A stretch of 5,511 nucleotides of DNA from Lachnospiraceae bacterium (GCA_017475845.1 JAFVEU010000140.1:1-5511), one strand, 5' to 3'. Numbered from the stretch's first letter, positions 1 through 5,414 are shown. A program made the numbers and translations. The notes: generated by a model from the sequence alone, not told the origin.

Positions 1-8
1 CAGGGAGC

Positions 9-48
9 GGCACCCTCGAAATGATCGGTTTTCGAAATGATGGGTGCC
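9..48. repeat. Hairpin with duplicated decamer in its loop
   Basis: GGCACCC at 9-15 is perfectly inverted as GGGTGCC at 42-48. Between the arms the decamer TCGAAATGAT occurs twice, at 16-25 and 32-41. TCGAAA (16-21) can also pair with TTTCGA (30-35), extending the stem with a bulge. Repeated short motifs next to an inverted repeat recall the multi-repeat ends of some insertion sequences (IS21-like elements carry such internal repeats), but no transposase is in the window, so that link is only a suggestion. A plain structured intergenic element is equally possible. Confidence 0.5.
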
Positions 49-203
49 TAATATCGAGTTCCGAACAGTCCCGGATATGTCAGGGTCGGGAAAGGTCAAA
101 TGATTGATCTTAGATTGTACTCCATAAAATATACAAAAAATCCTCGGGGGATATAATTTGGGTATTATTACTAAGGGTCGAGGGAAAGTGAGTCGGCCTT
201 TAA

Positions 204-383
204 GAACATACTAAGTATGAGCTTTTGCCCGGAGATGATAAGTTTAATATAGAACTTGTGCAAAATCAGATTGAATATGATGTTCCATGGCTGGATTTTA
301 ATATAACGGATAAGAACGGGACATCCATTCATGATATCCAAGAAAAAGTACAAGACCAAGCTGAAAGTGAGCTGAAACCATGA
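204..383 (+). pseudogene. Coding-like fragment without a start (possible gene remnant)
   Basis: A 59-codon open stretch runs from just after a TAA (201-203) to a TGA at 381-383. Its product looks like real protein: it is acidic, has an aromatic/hydrophobic rhythm (around YDVPWLDFNI), and ends in a charged helix-like tail (DIQEKVQDQAESELKP). It contains no ATG in frame. The only near-start is TTG at 225, which has no ribosome binding site. Upstream in the same frame are TAA (201) and TGA (189), so if this was a gene its 5' part is lost or frameshifted. I do not recognise the family. The terminator at 439-483 lies 55 bp downstream and would suit a gene read in this direction. A chance open frame in AT-rich DNA is the alternative. 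Confidence 0.3.
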
Positions 384-438
384 TCATTCCGGACAGTCAC
401 GCGTTTATCTCAGCAAACGTCTGAAGTCATGAAATATA

Positions 439-483
439 ACACCCGGCAGAGAACCGCCCAATAAGCGGAACCCTGCCGGGTGT
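439..483. terminator. Strong hairpin terminator, probably bidirectional
   Basis: ACACCCGGCAG (439-449) pairs perfectly with CTGCCGGGTGT (473-483), 11 base pairs, and A438/T484 adds a twelfth. The loop contains a small inner stem, CCGC (454-457) with GCGG (465-468). On the plus strand the stem runs into TTTT (483-486); on the minus strand it is followed by TTATATTTC. It can therefore end transcripts from either side: the minus-strand EAL gene, whose stop is about 146 bp away across the tandem repeats, and any plus-strand transcript through the 204-383 fragment. Confidence 0.8.
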
Positions 484-516
484 TTTCATTCTGTGAGTAC
501 ATCCCTGTTATTTATT

Positions 517-643
517 CCGGTACATGTGTTATCCGGCTAAAGGATCAGGGCTCGCCGTCCGGTACATATGTTATCCGGCTAAAGGATCAGGGCTCGCCGT
601 CCGGTACATGTGTTTATCCGCCTGAAGTATCATGCATCGCCGT
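517..643. repeat. Tandem 42-bp repeat, two exact-like copies plus a diverged copy in the EAL gene end
   Basis: Copy 1 (517-558) and copy 2 (559-600) are 42 bp long and differ at one base (tacatGtg against tacatAtg). A third, diverged copy of 43 bp follows at 601-643, with one extra T and about six substitutions. This third copy contains the last codons and the TGA stop (630-632) of the minus-strand EAL gene. The corresponding position of the other two copies also reads TGA on the minus strand (GGC GAG CCC TGA). The unit thus looks like a duplication of the gene's 3' end plus the bases after its stop. It lies between the stop and the terminator at 439-483. Confidence 0.9.
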
Positions 644-2504
644 TATGGTCCTTAAGATAGGCCAGGAATTCGTTCTCGGGTATGGGCTTTGAATAGTAGA
701 AGCCCTGAATGAACTCAACTCCCATATCCTTCATGACCTTTACCTGTTCCTCGGTCTCGATGCCTTCGGCAACCACTCCCATGTTCATCTTATGAAGGAT
801 ATCCACCATGCCGGTGAGCACATGCTTGGTCTTCTCATTATTAAAGAACTCACGTGTAAAGTTATAGTCGAATTTGATGTTCTGTACGGGCATATTTACG
901 AAGTAATCGATGTTGGAGCGGCCTGTGCCGAAATCATCCAGTGAAAAAGACACGCCCTTTTCGATGAGCCTGTTCATGTTAAGGAGCATTATCTCCCGGC
1001 TCTGGGCCGCAGCGGTCTCCGTTATCTCAAGGTTGATCCGCCGGGGATTGATATGGTATCTGTCAATATTCTTCATAACAAAGCCCGTGGGATTTTCATG
1101 ATCGAACTGGGCTGCGGAGACATTGACATGGACCTGCCGGAGACCGTATTTTTCCGCTTCGCCCTTTGAGAGGAAAAGACAGACCTTTTCAAATACCCTT
1201 ATTCCCAGAGAAATGATCTGTCCGGTCTCTTCGGCAATGGGGATAAACCTGCCGGGAGGGACGATCTCACCGTTCTTAAGCCTTATACGGACAAGGGCCT
1301 CTGCCTCATCAAAGCAGTCTTTTTTCACATTATAGAAGGGCTGATAGAATACCTCCACCCTGTCATTTTTCAGGGCATCATCTATCAGTACCTTGATATT
1401 GTTCTGTTCCCTTAATTCCATTACCAGATCTTCATTTGCCACCAGGATCTCCTGCTCGGACTCCAGATAGGTATGGAGAAAACGGAAAAACTCGTCGGGA
1501 CCGCTCATTATGAGGCTGTCGGGTATCAGAAGATAGGTGCCCTTTGCGGGCAGATCGGTGACGTTGTCCTTCTGCATCTTGATGTTGGCGGCTCTTTCAT
1601 ACATACGGTTCTTATCGTCGTAGAGCACGCAGAAGGTGTCATCGTCTATACGGAAGGCAGGCTCCGGACCCAGCCTGACCAGGGCCCGGGCGGTACGCAT
1701 GACGGCGGACTGTTCGATATTGTAATCCACATAAGCGGTGAGATAGTGGATCTTTGCGGCAAACATGGAAAAGCTCTTTCCGAACCTGTATTTATCGTGT
1801 ACATAGACAGAAAGGGCGTTGGTGGTGAAGAGACCGGTGGAGCCGTCCAGGAATTCGCTGGGGTTTTCCAGCTGTATATAGAGGATCACCATGCCGAAGG
1901 ATGATGCGAAGCCCACCAGCAGGAGCTCAGGCTCGATAAACTGGATAACAGCGGCTAAAAGCCATATCCCCTGCCAGAGGAGCATGGCGATAAACCTTCT
2001 TCCAGGCATCTTTAATCTGTAGATCAGGGTAATGCTTATGGTTGTAATGATATAAACAACGGAAAGGGCATAAGCCACGGCGGTGGAGGGACCGAAGGAG
2101 TATACCACCCGGCCCGAGGCTGTAAAATCAATGGGGAGAAGCAGCATCAGCACTTCCCCAAGAGCGAATATCCCGTGAAAGAAGATCCGTACCGCTTTTG
2201 CCCAGGCTTTTTCTCTCGGAAGGAGACCTGTGGAGACATAAACATAACCCAAATAGCCCTGCAATACCAGCAGCATGATATAAAACTTGCATACTATACG
2301 GGTGATACCGGAATTAAAGCCGTTGTGTACGGACATATTGATAAGTACGATGGAAAGGATGTCAAAGGCCAGGCAGACAAAGCACGCGATAACAGCACTC
2401 TGAAAGAGCTTGCGGTTCATAAGGTCAAGTCTTTTTTCACGGAAGAACATGACGAAAATGGTAAATATGATAAAAAGTGCACAGCACTGAAGTTCTATGT
2501 TCAT
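630..2504 (-). CDS. Membrane-bound EAL-domain c-di-GMP phosphodiesterase with degenerate GGDEF domain
   Basis: This 624-residue protein probably hydrolyses cyclic di-GMP at the inner face of the membrane. Residues 1-210 contain about seven hydrophobic segments (near 3-20, 34-57, 70-91, 104-124, 137-161, 170-190, 193-210), a likely sensory module of no named type. Residues 216-345 resemble a GGDEF domain, but the signature reads RIDDDTF (285-291) where RxGGDEF is expected, so cyclase activity is unlikely. Residues 370-618 form the EAL domain with the expected active-site set: EAL at 402-404, N461 in NVS, E493 in EITE, DDFG at 523-526, K544, E580 in AEGIET, and Q600 in IQGFYYSKP. The family normally needs these for Mg-dependent cleavage to pGpG, so the enzyme is probably active. 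The start is fixed by a TAA codon immediately upstream; the ribosome site is weak (AAGG, 5 nt away). It is divergent from the CarD gene. The activity and ligand are inferred from family knowledge. Confidence 0.93.
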   Translation of the reverse strand: MNIELQCCALFIIFTIFVMFFREKRLDLMNRKLFQSAVIACFVCLAFDILSIVLINMSVHNGFNSGITRIVCKFYIMLLVLQGYLGYVYVSTGLLPREKAWAKAVRIFFHGIFALGEVLMLLLPIDFTASGRVVYSFGPSTAVAYALSVVYIITTISITLIYRLKMPGRRFIAMLLWQGIWLLAAVIQFIEPELLLVGFASSFGMVILYIQLENPSEFLDGSTGLFTTNALSVYVHDKYRFGKSFSMFAAKIHYLTAYVDYNIEQSAVMRTARALVRLGPEPAFRIDDDTFCVLYDDKNRMYERAANIKMQKDNVTDLPAKGTYLLIPDSLIMSGPDEFFRFLHTYLESEQEILVANEDLVMELREQNNIKVLIDDALKNDRVEVFYQPFYNVKKDCFDEAEALVRIRLKNGEIVPPGRFIPIAEETGQIISLGIRVFEKVCLFLSKGEAEKYGLRQVHVNVSAAQFDHENPTGFVMKNIDRYHINPRRINLEITETAAAQSREIMLLNMNRLIEKGVSFSLDDFGTGRSNIDYFVNMPVQNIKFDYNFTREFFNNEKTKHVLTGMVDILHKMNMGVVAEGIETEEQVKVMKDMGVEFIQGFYYSKPIPENEFLAYLKDHNGDA

Positions 2505-2566
2505 TTAAGCCTTATCGTCCTTTTGCCTCTCCCGGCGCTTATGCCGGAAGGAGTCGTTATCGAGAT

Positions 2567-2596
2567 ATTATACTCCATAACAGCAGATATTTTCAA
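2567..2596 (-). promoter_or_regulatory. Sigma-A promoter for the EAL gene
   Basis: On the minus strand TTGAAA (2596 to 2591) is followed after 18 bp by a perfect TATAAT (2572 to 2567). Transcription would start near 2560 and leave a leader of about 55 nt. That leader holds a small stem, CCGGC (2532-2536) with GCCGG (2543-2547), ahead of the start codon. Confidence 0.7.
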
Positions 2597-2634
2597 GGAC
2601 GGACCCCGGGAGGCGGGAGACAGCCTCTTAAGGG

Positions 2635-2656
2635 TCATCACTTTGCAAAATGATGA
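2635..2656. promoter_or_regulatory. 22-bp near-perfect palindrome, candidate operator
   Basis: The half-site TCATCAcTTTG (2635-2645) is mirrored by CAAAaTGATGA (2646-2656); ten of eleven positions match, the only break being C2641 against A2650. It sits between the EAL promoter (its -35 box is about 40 bp away) and the carD promoter (about 45 bp away), where a dimeric regulator could act on both. The regulator is unknown. The XRE-type protein at 3418-3768 is one possible candidate only because it is nearby. Confidence 0.6.
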
Positions 2657-2699
2657 ATAAAGGGCGGAATAATCGGCTGTTTTTTGTAGAAAAATATTA

Positions 2700-2729
2700 C
2701 TTACATTTTAATTTTAATAGTGTTAGAAT
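2700..2729 (+). promoter_or_regulatory. Extended -10 promoter for the CarD gene
   Basis: CTTACA (2700-2705) is four of six bases like a -35 box. After 18 bp comes TAGAAT (2724-2729), five of six like TATAAT and preceded by TGT, an extended -10 motif. The predicted transcript starts near 2736, so the leader to the ATG at 2811 is about 75 nt. Confidence 0.55.
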
Positions 2730-2761
2730 AATGAACGCACAGCTGAAAAAAGGGGCAAAAT

Positions 2762-2780
2762 GACAATAACGGTTGTTGTC
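2762..2780 (+). other. Small hairpin in the CarD leader
   Basis: GACAATAA (2762-2769) pairs with TTGTTGTC (2773-2780) around a CGG loop, including one T-G wobble, and is followed by TTTT. It is AT-rich and weak for a terminator. It lies just after an alternative ATG (2760) and 19 bp before the preferred ribosome binding site, so it could influence start choice. Confidence 0.4.
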
Positions 2781-2798
2781 TTTTCCCTCATCCCAAAG

Positions 2799-2805
2799 AA
2801 AGGAG
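2799..2805 (+). promoter_or_regulatory. Ribosome binding site that sets the CarD start
   Basis: AAAGGAG lies 5 nt before the ATG at 2811, close to ideal. The competing in-frame ATG at 2760 has only AGGGG (2751-2755) four bases before it. It would add 17 hydrophobic residues ahead of the MYKTGD start that CarD-type domains normally have. Confidence 0.8.
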
Positions 2806-2810
2806 CTCTC

Positions 2811-3311
2811 ATGTATAAAACCGGAGATTATGTTGTTCACAAAGTAGATGGGTTATGTAAGATAACCGATATATCAGTTCTTGATATTCCCGACATGGAT
2901 AACACAAAGAAGTACTATTATCTGATACCCACCGAGTCACCTGCCAGTAAGATCTATGTTGCTGTCGGAACAGGAGAGGCTTCTTTAAGGGATCCTCTTA
3001 CGGAGGAGGAAGCCCTGGATGTTATAGATTCTTATCCTGATCTGGATGAGATTTCCGTTGAAAATGAAAAGAACCGCCAGAACGCTTATTCCGCAGCTCT
3101 TGTCCAGAATGATGCGAAAGAGCTGATGCGCCTTATAAAGACCACACTGACCAGAAAAAACGAGCGGCTGAAGAAGGGCCGCACCGCCACCACGGTGGAT
3201 GAGCACTTCCTTAAATCCGCCGAGCACGCTCTTTACGGCGAGCTTGCCTATGCTTTGGGCATCGAAGGCGGAAACATGGTGGAATTCATCAAGGCCAGGA
3301 TCTCAAAATAA
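2811..3311 (+). CDS. CarD/CdnL-family transcriptional regulator
   Basis: This is a 166-residue CarD-like protein. Residues 1-62 match the RNA polymerase-interacting domain shared by CarD and TRCF: GDYVVHKVDGLCKI at the start, then YYYLIPTES and KIYVAV strands. Residues 63-166 are mainly helical, as in the CarD C-terminal DNA-contacting part, with a basic stretch at 115-124 (RKNERLKKGR). Known CarD proteins bind the polymerase beta subunit and alter open-complex stability at promoters, often rRNA promoters; that role here is inferred. The protein has no tryptophan at all, so it lacks the wedge residue used by mycobacterial CarD. The start at 2811 is chosen for its strong ribosome site and family-typical N-terminus. 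It is divergent from the EAL gene and convergent with the XRE gene. Confidence 0.9.
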   Translation: MYKTGDYVVHKVDGLCKITDISVLDIPDMDNTKKYYYLIPTESPASKIYVAVGTGEASLRDPLTEEEALDVIDSYPDLDEISVENEKNRQNAYSAALVQNDAKELMRLIKTTLTRKNERLKKGRTATTVDEHFLKSAEHALYGELAYALGIEGGNMVEFIKARISK

Positions 3312-3386
3312 AAAAGGCGGCAGCAGCCGTCCGGGATCCGAAGGGTTTCGAAAAGATACAGGCGGTATTCATAAAGACATAAAACA

Positions 3387-3412
3387 GGGCAGGAAACGAA
3401 AGCTTCCTGCCC
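3387..3412. terminator. Terminator hairpin between convergent genes
   Basis: GGGCAGGAA (3387-3395) pairs perfectly with TTCCTGCCC (3404-3412) over an 8-nt loop. On the minus strand the hairpin begins only a few bases after the XRE stop codon and is followed by TGTTTTAT, so it chiefly serves that gene. On the plus strand only TTT follows, so it would be a weaker stop for carD, 75 bp upstream. A short GC stem (3316-3331, GGCGGC/GCCGTC with one wobble) just after carD has no T-run. Confidence 0.75.
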
Positions 3413-3417
3413 TTTGA

Positions 3418-3768
3418 TCATTTCTTTGAATGCCTGTCCACCAGTTCGGAATAGAATTCAAGATACCTGATCAGCCGCTCTTTTTCGGCCTTGTCGTCTG
3501 ATTCCAGGATATGGACCAGGTTTTCCGGCATTTTGTTCAAAAGATCGTCATAGTATCTGCCGTTTACAAGATAATCCAGACTGCAGTTCAGGATGCGGCT
3601 AGTCTCCGCCAGCTTATATAAAGACAGGGAAGCACAGTCCCTTTCCACATGGCTTATATGCTTCGGGCTTACATCAAGCTTATTTGCCAGAGCCTCCTGC
3701 GTCATTTTCCGCGATCGCCTGAGAGAGGCGATCCTTTCCCCGATACCGGGAATCTTTTTGTCCTTCAT
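3418..3768 (-). CDS. XRE-family helix-turn-helix regulator
   Basis: This 116-residue protein is probably a DNA-binding dimeric regulator in the cytoplasm. Residues 9-67 form an XRE/Cro-type five-helix domain: IGERIASLRRSRKMTQEALA, then a turn (LDVSP) and the recognition helix KHISHVERD, ending in SLDYLV as in many clostridial members. Residues 70-116 are a charged helical tail (LIRYLEFYSELV) that could mediate dimerisation; no ligand or peptidase domain is attached. The ATG at 3768 is preferred, with GGAG five bases upstream; a GTG two codons earlier (3774) with GAGGGG before it is also possible and would give 118 residues. It lies 98 bp downstream of the peptidase gene on the same strand. 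Targets are unknown: it could control itself, the peptidase or the palindrome at 2635-2656. Confidence 0.88.
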   Translation of the reverse strand: MKDKKIPGIGERIASLRRSRKMTQEALANKLDVSPKHISHVERDCASLSLYKLAETSRILNCSLDYLVNGRYYDDLLNKMPENLVHILESDDKAEKERLIRYLEFYSELVDRHSKK

Positions 3769-3814
3769 GTTCACTCCAACCCCTCACATAGTTAAGATAA
3801 AAAAATAAAGATTG

Positions 3815-3842
3815 ATAATAAACTACATAAAAGGTTTGAAAA
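3815..3842 (-). promoter_or_regulatory. Possible promoter for the XRE gene
   Basis: On the minus strand TTTTCA (3842 to 3837) is followed after 16 bp by TATTAT (3820 to 3815), matching consensus at four and five of six positions. The surrounding 98-bp gap is very AT-rich, so chance matches are likely. If real, the XRE gene is transcribed apart from the peptidase gene. I see no terminator after the peptidase stop, so read-through is also possible. Confidence 0.35.
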
Positions 3843-3866
3843 TTTATTGAAGGAAACATGAAAGGT

Positions 3867-4853
3867 TCAGCTCTGCTTCAGAAAATCCAGATCAGCGGCG
3901 GCAGGGTATCCGTAAGCACTTTCCGCACTGTTTACCGCGCAGAGGATCGCTTCACTCATGACCTCTGCTGCAAGCATCCCGGTGAGATCCCTGTCAGCAG
4001 CCACCTTTCCCACGGATACCGCATAAATACTGTCTCCGTCGGCAGAGGTGTGTACCGGGTTTATGGATCTGGCAAAGCCGTCGTGAGCCATGCCTGCGAT
4101 CTTGCACAGAGCCGGTTTGTTAAAGCCGGCATTGGTGATGACTATGCCTATGGTGGTGTTGCCGGTAAATTTATTTTCAATAACATCAGTTACCTTTGAC
4201 ATGAAGTCGAGGGTACTGCGGAAACCGTTTTTTTCCTCATTAAGAAGACCGGCTGCCTTTTTCCCGGTTTTATGGTCAAACACATCCCCCAGGGCGTTTA
4301 AGATCACAACGGCGCCGATCTTAAGTTCTCCTATCTGAATGGCATGACTTCCTATACCTGTTTTCATGCAATATTCCATGCCGCAGGCCTTTCCCACGGT
4401 GGCTCCCGTTCCACCGCCGTAATTGCCGTCCCTGTAATTGGGAGCTTCAAAAGCGGCTTTAGCGGCAGCGTAGCCCATTTCTGCATCGGGCCTTACCTTC
4501 ATATCCCCCACCGTAAGGTCGAAGATATCCGACTGTACCACAAGGGGAACCTTTGTTATACCCACATCAAATCCGATATCATGTTCCTCAAGGTATTCCA
4601 TGACACCGTTGGCTGCCCCCAGACCGAAGGCGCTGCCTCCTCCGAGAAGGATCCCGTGGATGTATTCCGCTGCCATAAGGGGGTTTAATAACTGGGAATC
4701 CCTGGAGGCCGGGCCTCCGCCCCTTACATCCAGTCCTGCTGCCATTCCTTTTTCACTGATAAATACCGTGCATCCCGTGGCCGCATCCCTGTTTTCGCTC
4801 TGGCCGATCCTTATCCCCTCTATATCCTTTATTGATATGATCTTTTTCTCCAT
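3867..4853 (-). CDS. P1-family (DmpA / S58) self-processing aminopeptidase
   Basis: The 328-residue product matches the DmpA/P1 peptidase family, N-terminal nucleophile enzymes that release N-terminal residues from peptides, some also acting on D-residue esters/amides or beta-peptides. Family features seen: the DVRGGGPASR block (42-51), GGGSAFGL (71-78), GGGTGATVGK (146-155), GNTTIGIVITNA (231-242), and HDGFARSINPVHTSADGD (257-274). In this family the chain cuts itself to expose the nucleophile; by alignment from memory this would fall between N232 and T233, giving parts of about 232 and 96 residues with Thr as nucleophile instead of DmpA's Ser. No signal peptide is seen, so it is cytoplasmic. 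The start is the only one after an in-frame TGA (4878-4880). AAAGGAG lies 15 nt upstream, unusually far. Substrate is unknown. Confidence 0.92.
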   Translation of the reverse strand: MEKKIISIKDIEGIRIGQSENRDAATGCTVFISEKGMAAGLDVRGGGPASRDSQLLNPLMAAEYIHGILLGGGSAFGLGAANGVMEYLEEHDIGFDVGITKVPLVVQSDIFDLTVGDMKVRPDAEMGYAAAKAAFEAPNYRDGNYGGGTGATVGKACGMEYCMKTGIGSHAIQIGELKIGAVVILNALGDVFDHKTGKKAAGLLNEEKNGFRSTLDFMSKVTDVIENKFTGNTTIGIVITNAGFNKPALCKIAGMAHDGFARSINPVHTSADGDSIYAVSVGKVAADRDLTGMLAAEVMSEAILCAVNSAESAYGYPAAADLDFLKQS

Positions 4854-4916
4854 TATCCGCCGCTTCCGCTCCTTTCTTCACGCCTGATCCCGCCGTTTCT
4901 TCAGCGGTTTAATTGA

Positions 4917-4944
4917 ATTATAACTATTGTTCCGGAAACTGCAA
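4917..4944 (-). promoter_or_regulatory. Proximal promoter for the peptidase gene
   Basis: A perfect TATAAT lies on the minus strand at 4922 to 4917. The -35 region is poor: TTGCAG (4944 to 4939) with a 16-bp spacer keeps the TTG only. Start near 4910 would give a leader of about 57 nt with a small stem (CCGC 4890-4893 with GCGG 4904-4907). Confidence 0.5.
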
Positions 4945-4960
4945 GCTCTGTACCTGTTAA

Positions 4961-5146
4961 CCCCTGTGAAAGAAATGCGGTGACCTGCTGTGAGAAAAGG
5001 ATCAAAGAAGTGACTCCCCGTTACAGACGTTGAAAAAGACGCGACAAAAAGACCCGGATAAGTGTTTCAGATTAAAATAAGTTAAAAGGAAACAACTGGG
5101 CGAACGCCCGGATGCCGGTAAAGTGACCGCCATTTCTTTCACGGGG
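4961..5146. repeat. Long imperfect inverted repeat enclosing 138 bp
   Basis: The left arm (4961-4984) and right arm (5123-5146) are each 24 nt and form 22 pairs: CCCC with GGGG, then after a bulged T the 12-bp block GTGAAAGAAATG with CATTTCTTTCAC, then after a bulged C the block CGGT with ACCG, a G-G mismatch, and AC with GT. Inside are smaller stems: GTGAC/GTTAC (5010-5024), TGTTTC with GAAACA around an AT-rich loop (about 5063-5094), and GGGCGAACGCCC (5098-5109), plus AAAAAGAC at 5033-5040 and 5046-5053. No coding sequence lies inside. A structured RNA or a small non-autonomous mobile unit could both look like this; no clear target-site duplication is seen at the edges. Confidence 0.85.
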
Positions 5147-5149
5147 AGA

Positions 5150-5178
5150 ATACTATAATGTAATCTTATCCTTGTCAA
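5150..5178 (-). promoter_or_regulatory. Distal minus-strand promoter at the edge of the inverted repeat
   Basis: A perfect TTGACA (5178 to 5173) is followed after 17 bp by TAGTAT (5155 to 5150), four of six like TATAAT; TATAGT with a 15-bp spacer is an alternative. The expected start, about 5145-5141, falls exactly at the outer end of the right repeat arm. The transcript would either be a free structured RNA or extend as a leader of about 290 nt into the peptidase gene. Confidence 0.6.
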
Positions 5179-5330
5179 GCGGAAAGTAGACTATTTTCTC
5201 TAACTGACAGGTACATTTTTCGGTGAAACTACAGCTCTTCGGTGAGATTTGATCAAAATCCGTGTTTTTGAGGTCTGTTCTATGACTTTGATCTTCATCC
5301 CGGACAAATAAACTCACCTTTCTTTTTTAT

Positions 5331-5360
5331 ACAGATAAGGACAGATAAGGACAGATAAGC
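5331..5360. repeat. Three tandem 10-bp direct repeats
   Basis: ACAGATAAGG occurs at 5331-5340 and 5341-5350, with ACAGATAAGC at 5351-5360. The 10-bp period is close to one turn of DNA, so all copies face the same side of the helix. They lie 25 bp before the -35 box of the plus-strand promoter at 5386-5414, a usual place for an activator to bind. Confidence 0.85.
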
Positions 5361-5385
5361 TCATCCCGGCCATTCATCGTATCAT

Positions 5386-5414
5386 TTGCCCCCATAGGGG
5401 AAAAATGGTAAAAT
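5386..5414 (+). promoter_or_regulatory. Plus-strand promoter reading out of the window
   Basis: TTGCCC (5386-5391), a 17-bp spacer, and TAAAAT (5409-5414) preceded by TGG make an extended -10 promoter. The start would be near 5421. The transcript contains GGAGG (5439-5443) and a purine-rich GGAGAGGAAAG near 5481-5491, so a coding start may lie at or just past the window end. Confidence 0.55.

Larger units (their letters stand above)
1..438. other. Gene-poor left flank
   Basis: No intact gene with a start codon and ribosome binding site is visible here. Positions 9-48 form a hairpin with an internal direct repeat, and 204-383 holds a coding-like fragment (both listed separately). Positions 3-107 stay open in one plus frame (34 codons to a TGA at 105-107) and could be the tail of something cut by the window edge, but so short an opening proves nothing, and a minus frame there is also open. 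A TATAAT hexamer lies at 152-157 without a good -35 partner. By eye, 110-340 is clearly more AT-rich than the genes to the right, as expected of decayed or acquired DNA. Confidence 0.5.

Noticed and set aside
171..359. Minus-strand frame of 62 codons in the left flank
   Set aside because: No ribosome site; the hydrophobic product is typical of antisense AT-rich DNA, and the plus-strand frame 204-383 reads more like protein.
517..643. CRISPR array
   Set aside because: The copies abut with no spacers and the unit includes a gene's stop codon, so it is a plain tandem repeat.
480..692. Plus-strand frame encoding a repeated RLKDQGSPSGT peptide
   Set aside because: The repetition comes from the 42-bp tandem DNA repeat, whose length is a multiple of three. 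It runs through the terminator and into the antisense of the EAL gene and has no ribosome site.
1473..1904. Open frame of 143 codons on the plus strand
   Set aside because: It lies wholly antisense to the well-supported EAL gene, has no ribosome site, and its product resembles no family; it is a shadow of the coding strand's codon use.
2175..2660. Open frame of 161 codons on the plus strand crossing the EAL start and promoter
   Set aside because: Most of it is antisense to the EAL membrane region, and the rest overlaps the promoter and palindrome. The product has no recognisable domain.
3858..4887. Several plus-strand frames of 82-114 codons across the peptidase gene
   Set aside because: All are antisense to the P1 peptidase, whose motifs cover its full length; none has a start context.
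4949..5215. Nine-base inverted pair TGTACCTGT (4949-4957) and ACAGGTACA (5207-5215) flanking the larger inverted repeat
   Set aside because: A nine-base match within a few hundred bases is not rare by chance, and the spacing from the main arms is unequal, so I did not treat it as part of the element.
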